From the NCBI GenBank assembly GCA_964496475.1, contig CAZBZS010000011.1:1-60242 (forward strand): 60,242 bases of DNA, in the 5' to 3' direction. The notes beneath the pieces are model-generated. The model was not told the origin of the DNA, did not search any database, and was given only the letters and a program-made list of their open reading frames with translations. The translations under genes were made by a program, and so were the position numbers. Shown here piece by piece: positions 1 to 9,204 of this stretch; position 1 is the stretch's first letter, and each line of letters opens with the position of its first letter. The DNA comes from JASLPR01 sp964496475 (lineage in GTDB: Bacteria > Chloroflexota > UBA11872 > VXNJ01).

Positions 1-434
1 TGATGAATGGACAACGGCCGCCCCAGCGTCAGGAAAAGAAGAATGGTTCCGGCCATGAACCCGATGCCGCCAACTTCCATCAGGACGATGATTACGACCT
101 GGCCGAACATGCTCCAGTGTGTGCCGGTGTCGACGACGACCAGTCCGTGTGTTCCAGTGGCGGAAGTGGAGGTGAAAAAGGCGTCTACGAACGAGGTGAC
201 CTGGCCGGAGGCGCTGGAGAATGGGAGCATCAAGATCAAAGCCCCGGCCAGGATGATCACAAGAAAGCCGAGGACGAGGGTGGCGTGGGGACCCACAAGG
301 CGGGTCCGGGGCCGCCGCGTAGGCACCTCCACGCGGGTTGACAGACCGCGAGTTATGGCGAAGACGCGCTCGCGCCGCCGCCGCGGCGGTCGCCGCCCGG
401 CCGGTCGATCGGATTCAGGGGGATTATCGGCCAT
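1..434 (-). CDS. TrkH/KtrB-family potassium uptake subunit, 5' part only
   Basis: The reverse strand reads from an ATG at 434 to the window edge without a stop, giving the first ~144 residues of a protein whose remainder lies outside. After an Arg/Pro-rich cytoplasmic start comes a first membrane helix (LVLGFLVIILAGALILMLPF), then FVDAFFTSTSATGTHGLVVVD, which has the form of the first pore loop and selectivity filter of TrkH/KtrB (usually TSATxVTGL), then a second hydrophobic stretch with EVGGIGFM. The family forms the channel-like membrane subunit of K+ uptake systems and works with a cytosolic TrkA/KtrA gating protein, not visible here. The filter Thr-Gly is present. The gene diverges from the dehydratase at 652. 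Family assignment is firm; the exact subtype cannot be decided from a fragment. Confidence 0.8.
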   Translation of the reverse strand, partial: MADNPPESDRPAGRRPPRRRRERVFAITRGLSTRVEVPTRRPRTRLVGPHATLVLGFLVIILAGALILMLPFSSASGQVTSFVDAFFTSTSATGTHGLVVVDTGTHWSMFGQVVIIVLMEVGGIGFMAGTILLFLTLGRPLSIH

Positions 435-651
435 TCATTATTTTCTGGATTGGTTGTCCGGGGCGCGCACTTTCCTGGGGGTTTGAGGGGGTACCGTCCA
501 GGAAGCGGACCCCGCCGCCGATAAGATTACGCGTCATGTGGACATTACGTTCGCTGCTGTCCCCGGTCCGAACCGCTGGCCGGCCGGGCCCTGCCTGATA
601 CCCGGTAAAGGGTAGTCCCCCTGGCAAGTCCCGGGGAACCTGGAGGTTGAG

Positions 652-1791
652 ATGAAAATTATCGATGTACGTGGCATTCCGTTGGCCAGTCCTCAGAGTG
701 GGCGCAACTACCTGATCGTCAAGGTGGAGACGGACGAGGGTATCTACGGGATAGGAGAGTCGGGAATCACTAGCAAGGAACTGGCCGTACAGGGCGTAAT
801 CGAGCATTTCCGGCCGTTGCTGATCGGCGAAGACCCGTCGAGGATTGAATTCATCTGGCAGCGTCTTTATAGAGGTGGTTTTTTCAAAGGGGCGCAGATT
901 CAGACGGCGGCGATATCGGCGGTCGATCTGGCACTGTGGGATATTCGCGGTAAGGCCCTGGGACTGCCAGTATACGAGCTCCTTGGAGGCCTCTGCCGTG
1001 ACAAGGCGGTGTGCTATCCGCATGTCCGAGGGGAGTCCTTGGAGGAGTTTCTGGACGACGCCGGGCGGGCGTTGGAGGAGGGGTACAAATTTGTCAGGTT
1101 GCACGCGATCTCCGAGAACTGCGATGTGTTCAACCCGCGAAACACGGTCCCGCAGACGGTGGAGTGGGCCACGGCTCTGCGCGAGAAGGTGGGACCGAAG
1201 GTGGACATCCTGGTGGATTTCCATACCCGCCTGGACCCGATCGACGCGGTGCGATTGGCCCGGGCGCTGGAGCCGGTTGAGCCGTATTTCATCGAGGACC
1301 CGGTGCGCTCGGAGAATCCCGAGGCATACCGATTTGTGCGGGAAAGGACGAGCCTTCCCATCGCCGGCGGTGAGGAACTGGCGACGAAGTGGGAGTTCCG
1401 GCCGTTGATCGAGGGCGATTTGATCGATTACGTACGGCTTGATCTGTGCATCGTCGGCGGGCTTACGGAGTCGAAGAAGATCGCCGGATGGGCGGAATCT
1501 CACTACCAGTACCTGGCGCCGCACAATCCGCTGGGGCCGGTTTCAACGGCGGCGTGCCTCCATCTGGCCTTGAGTTCGCCATTGTTCGGCGTGCAGGAGT
1601 TGCCGTGGCTGCCAGGCTACATGGCGGATGTGTTTCCGCTACAGGTCGAGTATGAGGGCGGCTATCTGCTGCCGCCCAAGGCGCCAGGGCTTGGGGTGGA
1701 CTTCGATGAAAAGGCAGCGGCGGAATATCCGTTTGAGATGGCCGGTAATCCGGAATTCCGGCGTGAGGATGGGTCGATTACGAACTGGTAG
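652..1791 (+). CDS. Enolase-superfamily sugar-acid dehydratase (galactonate/mannonate type)
   Basis: A 379-residue member of the mandelate racemase/muconate lactonizing group. The N-terminal capping domain (about 1-115) is followed by the TIM barrel. Metal ligands fit D189, E215 (IEDP) and E241 (GGEE); D189-x-H191 and H291 (APHNP) match the acid/base residues of D-galactonate and D-mannonate dehydratases, and E316 is the usual late-barrel Glu. Such enzymes dehydrate a sugar acid to a 2-keto-3-deoxy acid in the cytosol. A GGAGG-like site lies seven bases before the ATG. Neighbours are a solute-binding protein and xylose isomerase, which suits sugar or sugar-acid catabolism. The true substrate cannot be read from sequence, because this superfamily is well known for over-annotation. 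Confidence 0.88.
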   Translation: MKIIDVRGIPLASPQSGRNYLIVKVETDEGIYGIGESGITSKELAVQGVIEHFRPLLIGEDPSRIEFIWQRLYRGGFFKGAQIQTAAISAVDLALWDIRGKALGLPVYELLGGLCRDKAVCYPHVRGESLEEFLDDAGRALEEGYKFVRLHAISENCDVFNPRNTVPQTVEWATALREKVGPKVDILVDFHTRLDPIDAVRLARALEPVEPYFIEDPVRSENPEAYRFVRERTSLPIAGGEELATKWEFRPLIEGDLIDYVRLDLCIVGGLTESKKIAGWAESHYQYLAPHNPLGPVSTAACLHLALSSPLFGVQELPWLPGYMADVFPLQVEYEGGYLLPPKAPGLGVDFDEKAAAEYPFEMAGNPEFRREDGSITNW

Positions 1792-1836
1792 GTTGGCCGC
1801 GGGTCCGGAGGGGGAACGGCTGGGTGGGAGACCGCC

Positions 1837-3294
1837 TTACTCCTCGGCGAGGAGCTCGTTGATAGCCTCAGCTCCGTTTTTACAGGCCTCGGCGGCGGAT
1901 AGGGAGCCCGAGATGACGGGGTTCTCGACCTCGTTGGCTAGTATCAGCAGAATCTCTTGGGTCTGATCAAAGACCGGAACACGGGCGGTCTCAAGCCCCC
2001 GCAAGATGGCCTCGGCCTCGGGTCGGGTGAGTCCGTCGGAGAGGGCCAATATTTCCTCTAAGCCGGTTCTGCGGGCCGGGAAGGACATACGGGTCTCCAT
2101 CTTGTTTCTTACTTCGCGGAGAGCGAAAAAGGCGTCGCTCGCGTCTCTGGCCCTGTCCATGACGGCGATTCCGGCGGGCACAGTGGCGGCGGTTGCTTCT
2201 TCTCTGCCATGGACCATTCCGCTTACTCGGACTCCAAGCTGGTCCAGGCCGCCGATTCCGAACGGCAGAGTGGCCGGCCCGAACATGGTGGAGAGGCTCT
2301 GCCCGTTAACTTCGAGCTGAAATCCGGGCCGTCCACCTCCAAATCCTCCGCCTCCGCCAGCCCCAAAACTTGTCAACTCGGGATCGGTGGCCGGGGCCAC
2401 GCCGTCCTGGTGGACCATTTTCTCGATGAGGCTGACAGCGTCAATCGCAGCCGGCTCGGCGAGCAGGCTACGGCTGCCGTCGGCGGCGACAAGGTCGCCT
2501 CCGTTTTGCCAGATCAGGATCAGATTGGAACTCTGGCTGAAAGGCGAGCTGGGGGTGAAGTAATGTCCCCATTGACCTCCGGAGCCATCGGCGCCGGCAG
2601 CGATTGTCAATTCCCCGGCGGCTATTTGAAAGTCCTCCCAGGTCCAGCCTTCCGGCGGAGGTGGCTCGACACCGGCGTTCTGAAATTGCTCTTCTCCGTA
2701 CCAAAAGACGGTAGGAACCAGCGCCATCGGCAAAGCCCAGGTGCGACCGTCGAAACCGCCGAAGCCGGCGGCGGCCGGGTAGTAGTCGCGGAGTGACCCG
2801 GAACTAGCGGAGAAAAACCGATCGATCGGTTGGAGCAGGCCGATGTCCTGAAGAGCCAACATTTCGGTCCGGGAGCCGACGATCAGTAAATCCAGGGATT
2901 TGTCATCGCCGAGCGCGGATTCGACCGCCTGCACGAAAACGTCGGGGTTGTTCTGAAACTGAAATCCCTGACCGACCGATATCTGGACGACGTTCACATC
3001 CAGGGTTTCGTTCACGGCCTGAGCATCGGCGACGGCGCCGTTAACCTGGCTTTCGAGATGGGCGGCGAGCGGATTGCCGGTGGCCACGCCCAAGTTTACG
3101 GAGACAGGACCTTGGGGGCCGGCGCTGACTGCTCCTTCCGGGACAACCACGGTTGGCGGCGCCCCGCCGATCTCTCCGGCGCCCTGGAATTCGTCTGGCA
3201 AATCGACGAGCTTCGGCTCCCCGCAGGCCGCGAGCACCGCGGCGGTGGTGGCGGCGAAGGTGCCGGCCAACATCCTTCGTCTTGATAGTGGCAT
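1837..3294 (-). CDS. ABC transporter solute-binding lipoprotein (family 1 type)
   Basis: A 485-residue protein starting MPLSRRRMLAG, a twin-arginine-like signal, with a lipobox LAAC at about 21-24, so it should be lipid-anchored outside the cytoplasmic membrane. The body resembles family 1 extracellular solute-binding proteins (for example PTVFWYGEEQFQNAGVEPPPPEGWTW spread over the hinge region, ending with a helical C-terminus typical of sugar binders). A glycine-rich insertion, SFGAGGGGGFGGGRPGF, near residue 310 is odd and may be a surface loop. No permease or ATPase gene is adjacent, so partner subunits must come from elsewhere. It converges on the dehydratase at 652 and lies upstream of nothing obvious on its own strand. 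Ligand unknown; sugar or sugar acid is an inference from context. Confidence 0.8.
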   Translation of the reverse strand: MPLSRRRMLAGTFAATTAAVLAACGEPKLVDLPDEFQGAGEIGGAPPTVVVPEGAVSAGPQGPVSVNLGVATGNPLAAHLESQVNGAVADAQAVNETLDVNVVQISVGQGFQFQNNPDVFVQAVESALGDDKSLDLLIVGSRTEMLALQDIGLLQPIDRFFSASSGSLRDYYPAAAGFGGFDGRTWALPMALVPTVFWYGEEQFQNAGVEPPPPEGWTWEDFQIAAGELTIAAGADGSGGQWGHYFTPSSPFSQSSNLILIWQNGGDLVAADGSRSLLAEPAAIDAVSLIEKMVHQDGVAPATDPELTSFGAGGGGGFGGGRPGFQLEVNGQSLSTMFGPATLPFGIGGLDQLGVRVSGMVHGREEATAATVPAGIAVMDRARDASDAFFALREVRNKMETRMSFPARRTGLEEILALSDGLTRPEAEAILRGLETARVPVFDQTQEILLILANEVENPVISGSLSAAEACKNGAEAINELLAEE

Positions 3295-3511
3295 TGGTGG
3301 TCCTTGTGTAACGGTGACTTTGCCCCGGCCTTTCGACGATTGAAATGGCAGAGCGGGAGCAATTGGGGAATGCTAACCCCTAATCTACAAAAATGAACGC
3401 GAGTCCAGGAGTGGGAAAGCGGAACGCTGCGGAATATCTGGCCAATGGCGATCTCAGGCGCGGGGCAAAATTTAGCGGCAGAGGGGCGGAGAGCGGTCGC
3501 CTCGCCGCTAA

Positions 3512-5509
3512 TTACTCGTCGTCGTCTCCACGGAGGGCGGCGATGGCGCCAATGTCCTCGAGCGTAGTCGTGTCGCCGGTGACCTTGCCGTCAGTGGCGA
3601 TTTCCTTGAGCAGGCGCCGCATGATCTTTCCGCTGCGGGTCTTGGGCAACCCTGGGGTGAATCGCAGCATTTTCGGACGGGCGAACCGACCGATCCGGTT
3701 GCCGACGTGGTTTATCAACTCCTTCTGAAGTTCCTCGCCCGGGTCGAATCCGACTCGCAGGGTGACGAAGGCGGCAACGGCCTCGCCGGTCAAATCGTCC
3801 GGGTAGCCGACCACGGCGGCCTCGGCCACGGCGGCATGCTCTACGAGGCTGCTTTCCATCTCGGCGGAGCCGAGCCGGTGACCGGAAACGTTCAAGACGT
3901 CGTCTATACGCCCAATTATCCAATAGTAGCCGTCCTCGTCGCGGGTGACCGCGTCGCCGGCCAGGTAGACGCCCCTGATGCGCTCGAAGTAGGTGGAGAA
4001 AAATCGATCGCGGTCGCCGAATTCGCCCGGGTGGCCGGTCTCGCCCCAGCCTTCGGTAAATATTCCGCGGATCATGCCGGGCCAGGGCCGTCGAATGACC
4101 AGGAGGCCACGTTCGTTCGCATCGACTGGTTGGCCTGCTTCGTCCACGACCTCGGCCTCGACGCCGGGGAAGGGCAGGGTGGCGGACCCGGGCTTGGTGG
4201 CAATGGCTCCGGGCAGGGGCGTGATCATGATTCCGCCGGTTTCGGTCTGCCACCAGGTGTCGACGATGGGGCAGCGCTCGGCGCCAATGATGCGCCGGTA
4301 CCAGAGCCAGACTTCGGGATTGATGGGTTCGCCGACGGTACCGAGTAAGCGCAGGCTGGACAGATCATGCCCGGAGGGCCACTCGTCTCCCCACTTGATG
4401 AAAGCGCGGATGGCGGTCGGGGCGGTGTAGAAAATCGTGACCTGATACTTCTCGACGATCTCCCACATCCGGCCGAAATCGGGGAAGTCGGGCGCGCCTT
4501 CGTACATGACGCTGGTCGCGCCGTTGGCCAGGATGCCGTAGACGATGTAACTGTGCCCGGTGACCCAACCGATGTCGGCGGTACACCAGTAGATGTCGTC
4601 GTCTTTGAGATCAAAAATCCATTTCGAGGTGAGGGCGATGTAGACCATGTAGCCGCCGGTGGCGTGGACGACTCCCTTGGGCTTGCCGGTGGTGCCGCTG
4701 GTGTACAGGACGTATAGCGGGTGTTCGGCGGGCACGTTGACGGGGTCGCACGTGTTGGGCCTGCCGGCGATGAGGTCGTGCCACCAGATGTCCCGGCCTT
4801 CCTGGAAGTTGATCTCGTTCTCACAGCGCTGGTAGACAATTACCTTTTCGACGGAGGGACAGGAGCTGCCGGCGAGGGCGTTGTCCACGTTTTCCTTCAG
4901 GGGAATGACCTTACCGCGGCGCCATGAGCCGTCGCTGGCGATGACGGCGCGGGCGCCGGCGTCGTTGATGCGGTCGCGGATAGCGTCGGCGCTGAATCCG
5001 CCGAAAATTACGCTATGGACGATACCTAGGCGCGCGCAGGCGAGCATTGCGACGGGCAGCTCGGGAATCATCGGCATGTAGAGGATGACGCGGTCGCCTT
5101 TGACGAGGCCCAGGCTGCTGAGGCCGTTGGCGAAAGCGCAGACGTCGGCGAGCAGATCGGCGTACGTGATCTTGCGGGTGTCGCCGGGCTCGCCCTCCCA
5201 GTGATAGGCCACGCGGTCCCCGCGGCCGGCGACGACGTGGCGATCGAGGCAGTTGACGGTGATGTTGAGCTCGCCGTCGACGAACCAGCGGGTGAAGGGC
5301 TCGTTCCACTCATTCAGCACGGTCCAGGGTTTGGACCAGGTAAAGCCGTCGGAAATCTCGCGCCAGAAGGTTTCCGGCTCCTCCAGGCTGCGACGGTGGA
5401 GCTCCCGGTACTGGGTGATACTGCCGACATGGGCGCTCGCCGCGAAGTCCGCGCCCGGTTCGAAGACCGGCCCCCCAGACGAACCGTCAGCGGCGTTCCC
5501 GTTGGACAT
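3512..5509 (-). CDS. acsA: Acetyl-CoA synthetase (AMP-forming)
   Basis: Converts acetate, ATP and CoA to acetyl-CoA, AMP and PPi in the cytosol. The protein has the full ANL-superfamily set: YTSGTTGKPKGVVH (ATP/AMP loop), YTAPTAIRAFIKWG, WWQTETGG, the hinge region with DDVLNVSGHR, and SGKIMRRLL near the C-terminus with the lysine that is acetylated in the regulated enzymes. Length (665 residues) is close to the usual ~650. I chose the ATG at 5509 over the one at 5521 because GGAGG sits between them at proper spacing for the second. Isolated gene. Acetate is the likeliest substrate because the whole chain aligns in style with Acs; propionate cannot be excluded. Confidence 0.95.
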   Translation of the reverse strand: MSNGNAADGSSGGPVFEPGADFAASAHVGSITQYRELHRRSLEEPETFWREISDGFTWSKPWTVLNEWNEPFTRWFVDGELNITVNCLDRHVVAGRGDRVAYHWEGEPGDTRKITYADLLADVCAFANGLSSLGLVKGDRVILYMPMIPELPVAMLACARLGIVHSVIFGGFSADAIRDRINDAGARAVIASDGSWRRGKVIPLKENVDNALAGSSCPSVEKVIVYQRCENEINFQEGRDIWWHDLIAGRPNTCDPVNVPAEHPLYVLYTSGTTGKPKGVVHATGGYMVYIALTSKWIFDLKDDDIYWCTADIGWVTGHSYIVYGILANGATSVMYEGAPDFPDFGRMWEIVEKYQVTIFYTAPTAIRAFIKWGDEWPSGHDLSSLRLLGTVGEPINPEVWLWYRRIIGAERCPIVDTWWQTETGGIMITPLPGAIATKPGSATLPFPGVEAEVVDEAGQPVDANERGLLVIRRPWPGMIRGIFTEGWGETGHPGEFGDRDRFFSTYFERIRGVYLAGDAVTRDEDGYYWIIGRIDDVLNVSGHRLGSAEMESSLVEHAAVAEAAVVGYPDDLTGEAVAAFVTLRVGFDPGEELQKELINHVGNRIGRFARPKMLRFTPGLPKTRSGKIMRRLLKEIATDGKVTGDTTTLEDIGAIAALRGDDDE

Positions 5510-5711
5510 ATCTGCCTCCATGTCCCTAGCCGCCGGCGGGCGGTGCCGGAGTTGGTGTTCCGAAGCTGTGTCCCGGCCACGGCGCGGATCGCGGCCGGAT
5601 GGTCAACCCTCCGGCGCGCCGGGTGGGGCCGGCCCCTAGCCGCCCTAGGAGCATTTTAGTTGCGACCGTGCCCGCGTGTCATCACAGAGCGCACGGAATG
5701 CGTCGATTCGA

Positions 5712-5742
5712 CGAGCCCTCGATAGCTCGTTGTTCCTATAAT
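5712..5742 (+). promoter_or_regulatory. Candidate promoter with small inverted repeat upstream of xylose isomerase
   Basis: A perfect TATAAT (5737-5742) stands out in GC-rich DNA 60 bases before the xylA start. Just upstream, CGAGC (5712-5716) and GCTCG (5725-5729) form an inverted repeat over the place where the -35 region would fall, and no good -35 hexamer is visible. This arrangement could mean an activator or repressor site, but there is no independent support. Confidence 0.35.
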
Positions 5743-5801
5743 CCGCCCTACCAGCCCGCGCGGGGCGTCCAGATTCTCTGACCTGGACTCAGGAGGGACA
5801 T

Positions 5802-6962
5802 ATGTACCAGCCGAAGAAATCCGATATGTTCACGTTCGGCCTCTGGACGGTCGGCAACCCGGGAAGTGACCCGTTCGGCAGCAGAGTGCGCAAGACGATC
5901 CCGCCTGAGCAGATAGTGAAGCGATTGGCGGCGCTGGGTGCGCACGGAGTGAACTTTCACGACAACGACCTGGTGCCGTTTGATGCCACCCCGGCGGAGC
6001 GAGATCGGATCGTCGCCTCGTTCAAGAAGGCGCTGGACGACCATGGCATGAAGGTGCCGATGGCCACGACGAATCTGTTCAGTCACCCGGTGTTCAAGGA
6101 AGGGGCGTTCACCGCGAACGATCCCGACGTCCGCCAGTTCGCGATCCAGAAGACTATGCGGGCGATCGACTTGGGGATTGAGTTGGGGGCGCGGACCTAT
6201 GTGTTTTGGGGCGGGCGCGAAGGTTCCGAGGTAGACGCCGCGAAGGACCTTCCCGAAGGCTACAAGCACTTTCGTGAAGCCCTAAATTTCCTGTTTGGCT
6301 ACGTCGCGGACCAGGGCTACGATCTGCGGTTTGCCCTGGAGGCGAAGCCCAACGAGCCGCGGGCGCATCTGTTCCTGCCGACGACCGGGGCGATGCTCGG
6401 GTTCATCGAAACGCTCGACCATCCGGAGATGGTCGGGGTGAATCCGGAGGTGGCCCACGAGACGATGGCCGGGTTGAACTTCCCGCACGCGGTGGCCCAG
6501 GCGATCGATGCAAGAAAGTTGTTCCACATCGACCTGAACGACCAGGACATGGGCCGCTACGACCAGGACTTTCGGTTCGGCTCGGTGCAACTCAAGAACA
6601 ACTTCTTTTTGGTCAAGCTGCTTGAAGACAGCGGCTATGACGGGCCGCGCCACTTCGACGCCCACGCCTACCGTACGGAGGATGAGGAGGGCGTGTGGGA
6701 CTTCGCCTATGGCTGCATGCGCAATTTCCTCATCCTGAAGGAGAAGGTGCGGCAATTTAATGAAGACGCCGAAATCCAAGGACTGCTGAAGGAGTTGAAT
6801 CCGGATTCTAGCGGCTGGGATCGAATCGCCGCCGGGTATTCGAGCGATGTGGCGGCAGCGATATCCACACAGGAATTTGATGTACCCGTAATGGCCGGAC
6901 GGGGTTACCAGTACGAGAAGCTGGACCAGTTGACGGTTGAGATCATCATGGGCGTAAGGTAG
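5802..6962 (+). CDS. xylA: Xylose isomerase (class I, actinobacterial type)
   Basis: Interconverts D-xylose and D-xylulose (and glucose/fructose) in the cytosol. At 386 residues it has the length of the Streptomyces-type enzymes. Key residues are present: H53 and D56 (NFHDND), E180 and K182 (ALEAKPNEPR), E216 and H219 (NPEVAHE), D244, D254 and D256 (RYDQD), and a late metal-binding Asp in HFDAHAYR. An ideal AGGAGG site lies six bases before the ATG. No xylulokinase is in the window; the ribokinase at 21.4 kb is far away and of another family. It is a single-gene unit between divergent or convergent neighbours. Assignment is secure. Confidence 0.96.
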   Translation: MYQPKKSDMFTFGLWTVGNPGSDPFGSRVRKTIPPEQIVKRLAALGAHGVNFHDNDLVPFDATPAERDRIVASFKKALDDHGMKVPMATTNLFSHPVFKEGAFTANDPDVRQFAIQKTMRAIDLGIELGARTYVFWGGREGSEVDAAKDLPEGYKHFREALNFLFGYVADQGYDLRFALEAKPNEPRAHLFLPTTGAMLGFIETLDHPEMVGVNPEVAHETMAGLNFPHAVAQAIDARKLFHIDLNDQDMGRYDQDFRFGSVQLKNNFFLVKLLEDSGYDGPRHFDAHAYRTEDEEGVWDFAYGCMRNFLILKEKVRQFNEDAEIQGLLKELNPDSSGWDRIAAGYSSDVAAAISTQEFDVPVMAGRGYQYEKLDQLTVEIIMGVR

Positions 6963-7051
6963 GAACTAACCCAGAGCGCGAGAATTGGCCTGCGCCGGTA
7001 TGGTCTATGTAGCGCCATGGATGAGGCGATCAGCGTGGTTGGACGCCCTGG

Positions 7052-9082
7052 CTACTCGTCTTGCTTCTTGTGCTCGGCGATGACGGCCGCCTGGAGGTGC
7101 TGAGGGAGTTCTTCGTAGCGGACGAACTCGGAGGAGAATCCGCCGCGGCCTTGGGTCATCTGTTTCAGATCGATTGAATAGCGCTGGGCCTCGGCCAGCG
7201 GAACCTCGGCGGCGATAACGGTCTCGCCGGCGGCGCCCTGGTCGGTGCCGCTGACCCGGCCCCGCCGTGAATTAAGGTCACCAATCACTGGTCCGGTAAA
7301 GCTATCCGGCACGCGAATTTGGAAGTTGTGGATCGGTTCAAGCAGGGTGGGGCGAGCGTTCGCCGCCCCTTCCCTGAACGCCATCGCCCCCGCCAGTTGA
7401 AAGGCCTGGTCGGACGAATCCACCTGGTGCTCTTTGCCATCGATCAGGCGGGTGCGAAAACCGACTGTGGGAAATCCGGCTAGGACCCCTTCCTGAGCGG
7501 CCCCGCGGACTCCCTTTTCAACGGCGGGCACGTAGTTCTTGGAGATAGCGCCACCACGAATCTCGTCCTTGAATTCGATATCGTCAGTGCCGCCACCCAG
7601 AGACTCCAAGATGATGGTTACGTCGCCGAACTGGCCGTGACCGCCCGATTGCCGCTTGAAGCGCCCGTGGGAGGTGGCCGATCGGGCAAGTGTCTCCTTG
7701 TAGGGGATTTGCGGCGTGCTGACGTCGACCTGCGCGCCGAACTTCTGCTGAATCTTTTCCAGTGCGATGTTGACGTGGGAATCGCCCATGCCCCAGAGCA
7801 GGGTTTCCCCTGTGGCCTGCTCGCGGATCACTTTGAGGGTGGGGTCTTCCTCCGTCATGCGGTGGAGCGCGGTTCCCAGCTTGTCCACGTCGGACTTGGA
7901 TTTGGGGCTGATCGCCATGGCCATGTTGGGCTCCGGGAAATCGATTCCGAGGAGGTCGGCGCCGTTGTTTTTGTCGGCCACCAGCGTATCCCCGGTGAGC
8001 GTGTCGGAGAGCTTGGCGACGGTGCAGATGTCGCCGCCGGCGATGGACGACACCTCGACGTGCTCGCGACCGATCGGACAGATGATGTGGCCGATGCGTT
8101 CGTCGGCCCTCTTGTTAAGGTTGTGGGCCGTGGTGTTGGCGGCTAGCTCGCCGGACATCACCTTGAGGAAGGTCTGATGCCCGAGCTGCGGATCGACAAT
8201 GGTCTTAAACGCCAGAGCGGCCATCTCGCCGTTTTCGGTATCAAGCGACTCGCCTGCAGAGGGGAGAATGTCCACGATCGCGTTCAGCACCTCGGCCGCT
8301 CCTAGGTTCTCGGTGCTGGACATGCACAGCAGCGGGAACACGGACCGCTCGCGTACGCCGGTGTGCAGCGCGGTTATCATCTCTGCCGCGGTGATTTCCT
8401 CGTCTTCGAGATACTTCTCTGTGAGCTCGTCGTCAACGGCCACGACGGCGTCGAGGAGTCCGTCGCGTAGGGCGGCCGCGTCGTCGGCGATTGCCTCGGG
8501 GCAGTCTTCAAGTTCGCTTGTCCCGCTGGTGAAGCGGATACCCTTAAGCGCGAGCAAGTCGACGACGCCGGTGAAGTCGGAGCCGGAGCCGTAGGGCAAC
8601 TGCAGTGCGGCCACCGGACCAAAGGCCTCTCCAAGCTCTTCCACCACCGTGGCGAGATCGATGTTCTCGCGGTCCATGCGATTCAGCACGAACATCACCG
8701 GTAGACCGGCCTGCTCGGCATATCTCCAGGCCAGCTCGGTGCCGACTTCGATTCCCGACTGGGCATCGATGACCAGCACGGCGGCGTCGGCGACGCGGGT
8801 TCCAGAGAGAATCTCGCCGATGAACTCGGGGTCACCAGGGACGTCAATCAGATTAACCTTGGACTTCTTCCATTCGCAAGCGAGCACGGTGAGGCTCAAA
8901 GAGGTGTGGTGCTTGATTTCCTCAGGCTGGAAATCGGAGGCGGTGTTTCCGTCTTCGATCTTGCCGAGCCGGCTGGAGCCGCCGGTGACGTACAGGAGAG
9001 CCTCGGCCACCGACGACTTGCCCGCGCCCTTCTGGGAGAGAAGGACTACGTTCCGAATTCGGTCCGACGGATACTGCTTCAT
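7052..9082 (-). CDS. Elongation factor G-like protein (EF-G2 type)
   Basis: A 676-residue translational GTPase with the EF-G domain order (G domain, domain II, then III-V; the NFQIRVPDSFTGPVIGDLNSRRG and GGFSSEFVRYEELP stretches mark domains IV and V). The G1 motif reads SQKGAGKSS rather than GHIDAGKTT, and G3 reads DVPGDPEF rather than DTPGHVDF, so the His that activates hydrolysis in EF-G is replaced by Asp. These changes mark the EF-G-like/EF-G2 paralogs described in mycobacteria and others, whose cellular role is less clear than that of FusA. I chose the ATG at 9082 (GGGAG nine bases upstream) over the longer frame from 9118. It diverges from proB across ~120 bases. It is a paralog, not the main translocase, and may be weak in or without ordinary GTPase turnover. 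Confidence 0.88.
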   Translation of the reverse strand: MKQYPSDRIRNVVLLSQKGAGKSSVAEALLYVTGGSSRLGKIEDGNTASDFQPEEIKHHTSLSLTVLACEWKKSKVNLIDVPGDPEFIGEILSGTRVADAAVLVIDAQSGIEVGTELAWRYAEQAGLPVMFVLNRMDRENIDLATVVEELGEAFGPVAALQLPYGSGSDFTGVVDLLALKGIRFTSGTSELEDCPEAIADDAAALRDGLLDAVVAVDDELTEKYLEDEEITAAEMITALHTGVRERSVFPLLCMSSTENLGAAEVLNAIVDILPSAGESLDTENGEMAALAFKTIVDPQLGHQTFLKVMSGELAANTTAHNLNKRADERIGHIICPIGREHVEVSSIAGGDICTVAKLSDTLTGDTLVADKNNGADLLGIDFPEPNMAMAISPKSKSDVDKLGTALHRMTEEDPTLKVIREQATGETLLWGMGDSHVNIALEKIQQKFGAQVDVSTPQIPYKETLARSATSHGRFKRQSGGHGQFGDVTIILESLGGGTDDIEFKDEIRGGAISKNYVPAVEKGVRGAAQEGVLAGFPTVGFRTRLIDGKEHQVDSSDQAFQLAGAMAFREGAANARPTLLEPIHNFQIRVPDSFTGPVIGDLNSRRGRVSGTDQGAAGETVIAAEVPLAEAQRYSIDLKQMTQGRGGFSSEFVRYEELPQHLQAAVIAEHKKQDE

Positions 9083-9204
9083 ATCGATGAACTCCCTTCG
9101 GACCTGGATGCGATGCAACTAACTGATTAGCGGTGTTACCGTCGATAACCTGCCGTCGACGGGAATTTCGGGCTCGGAGATTATAGTCATGTTGCCGGGA
9201 GGGA

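Noticed and set aside
3..486. Plus-strand open frames at the left end
   Set aside because: They are antisense to the TrkH/KtrB fragment, whose pore-loop motif is clear on the minus strand.
424..1524. Long minus-strand open frame (366 residues) opposite the dehydratase
   Set aside because: It is a GC-rich shadow of the 652-1791 gene; its residues show no family pattern.
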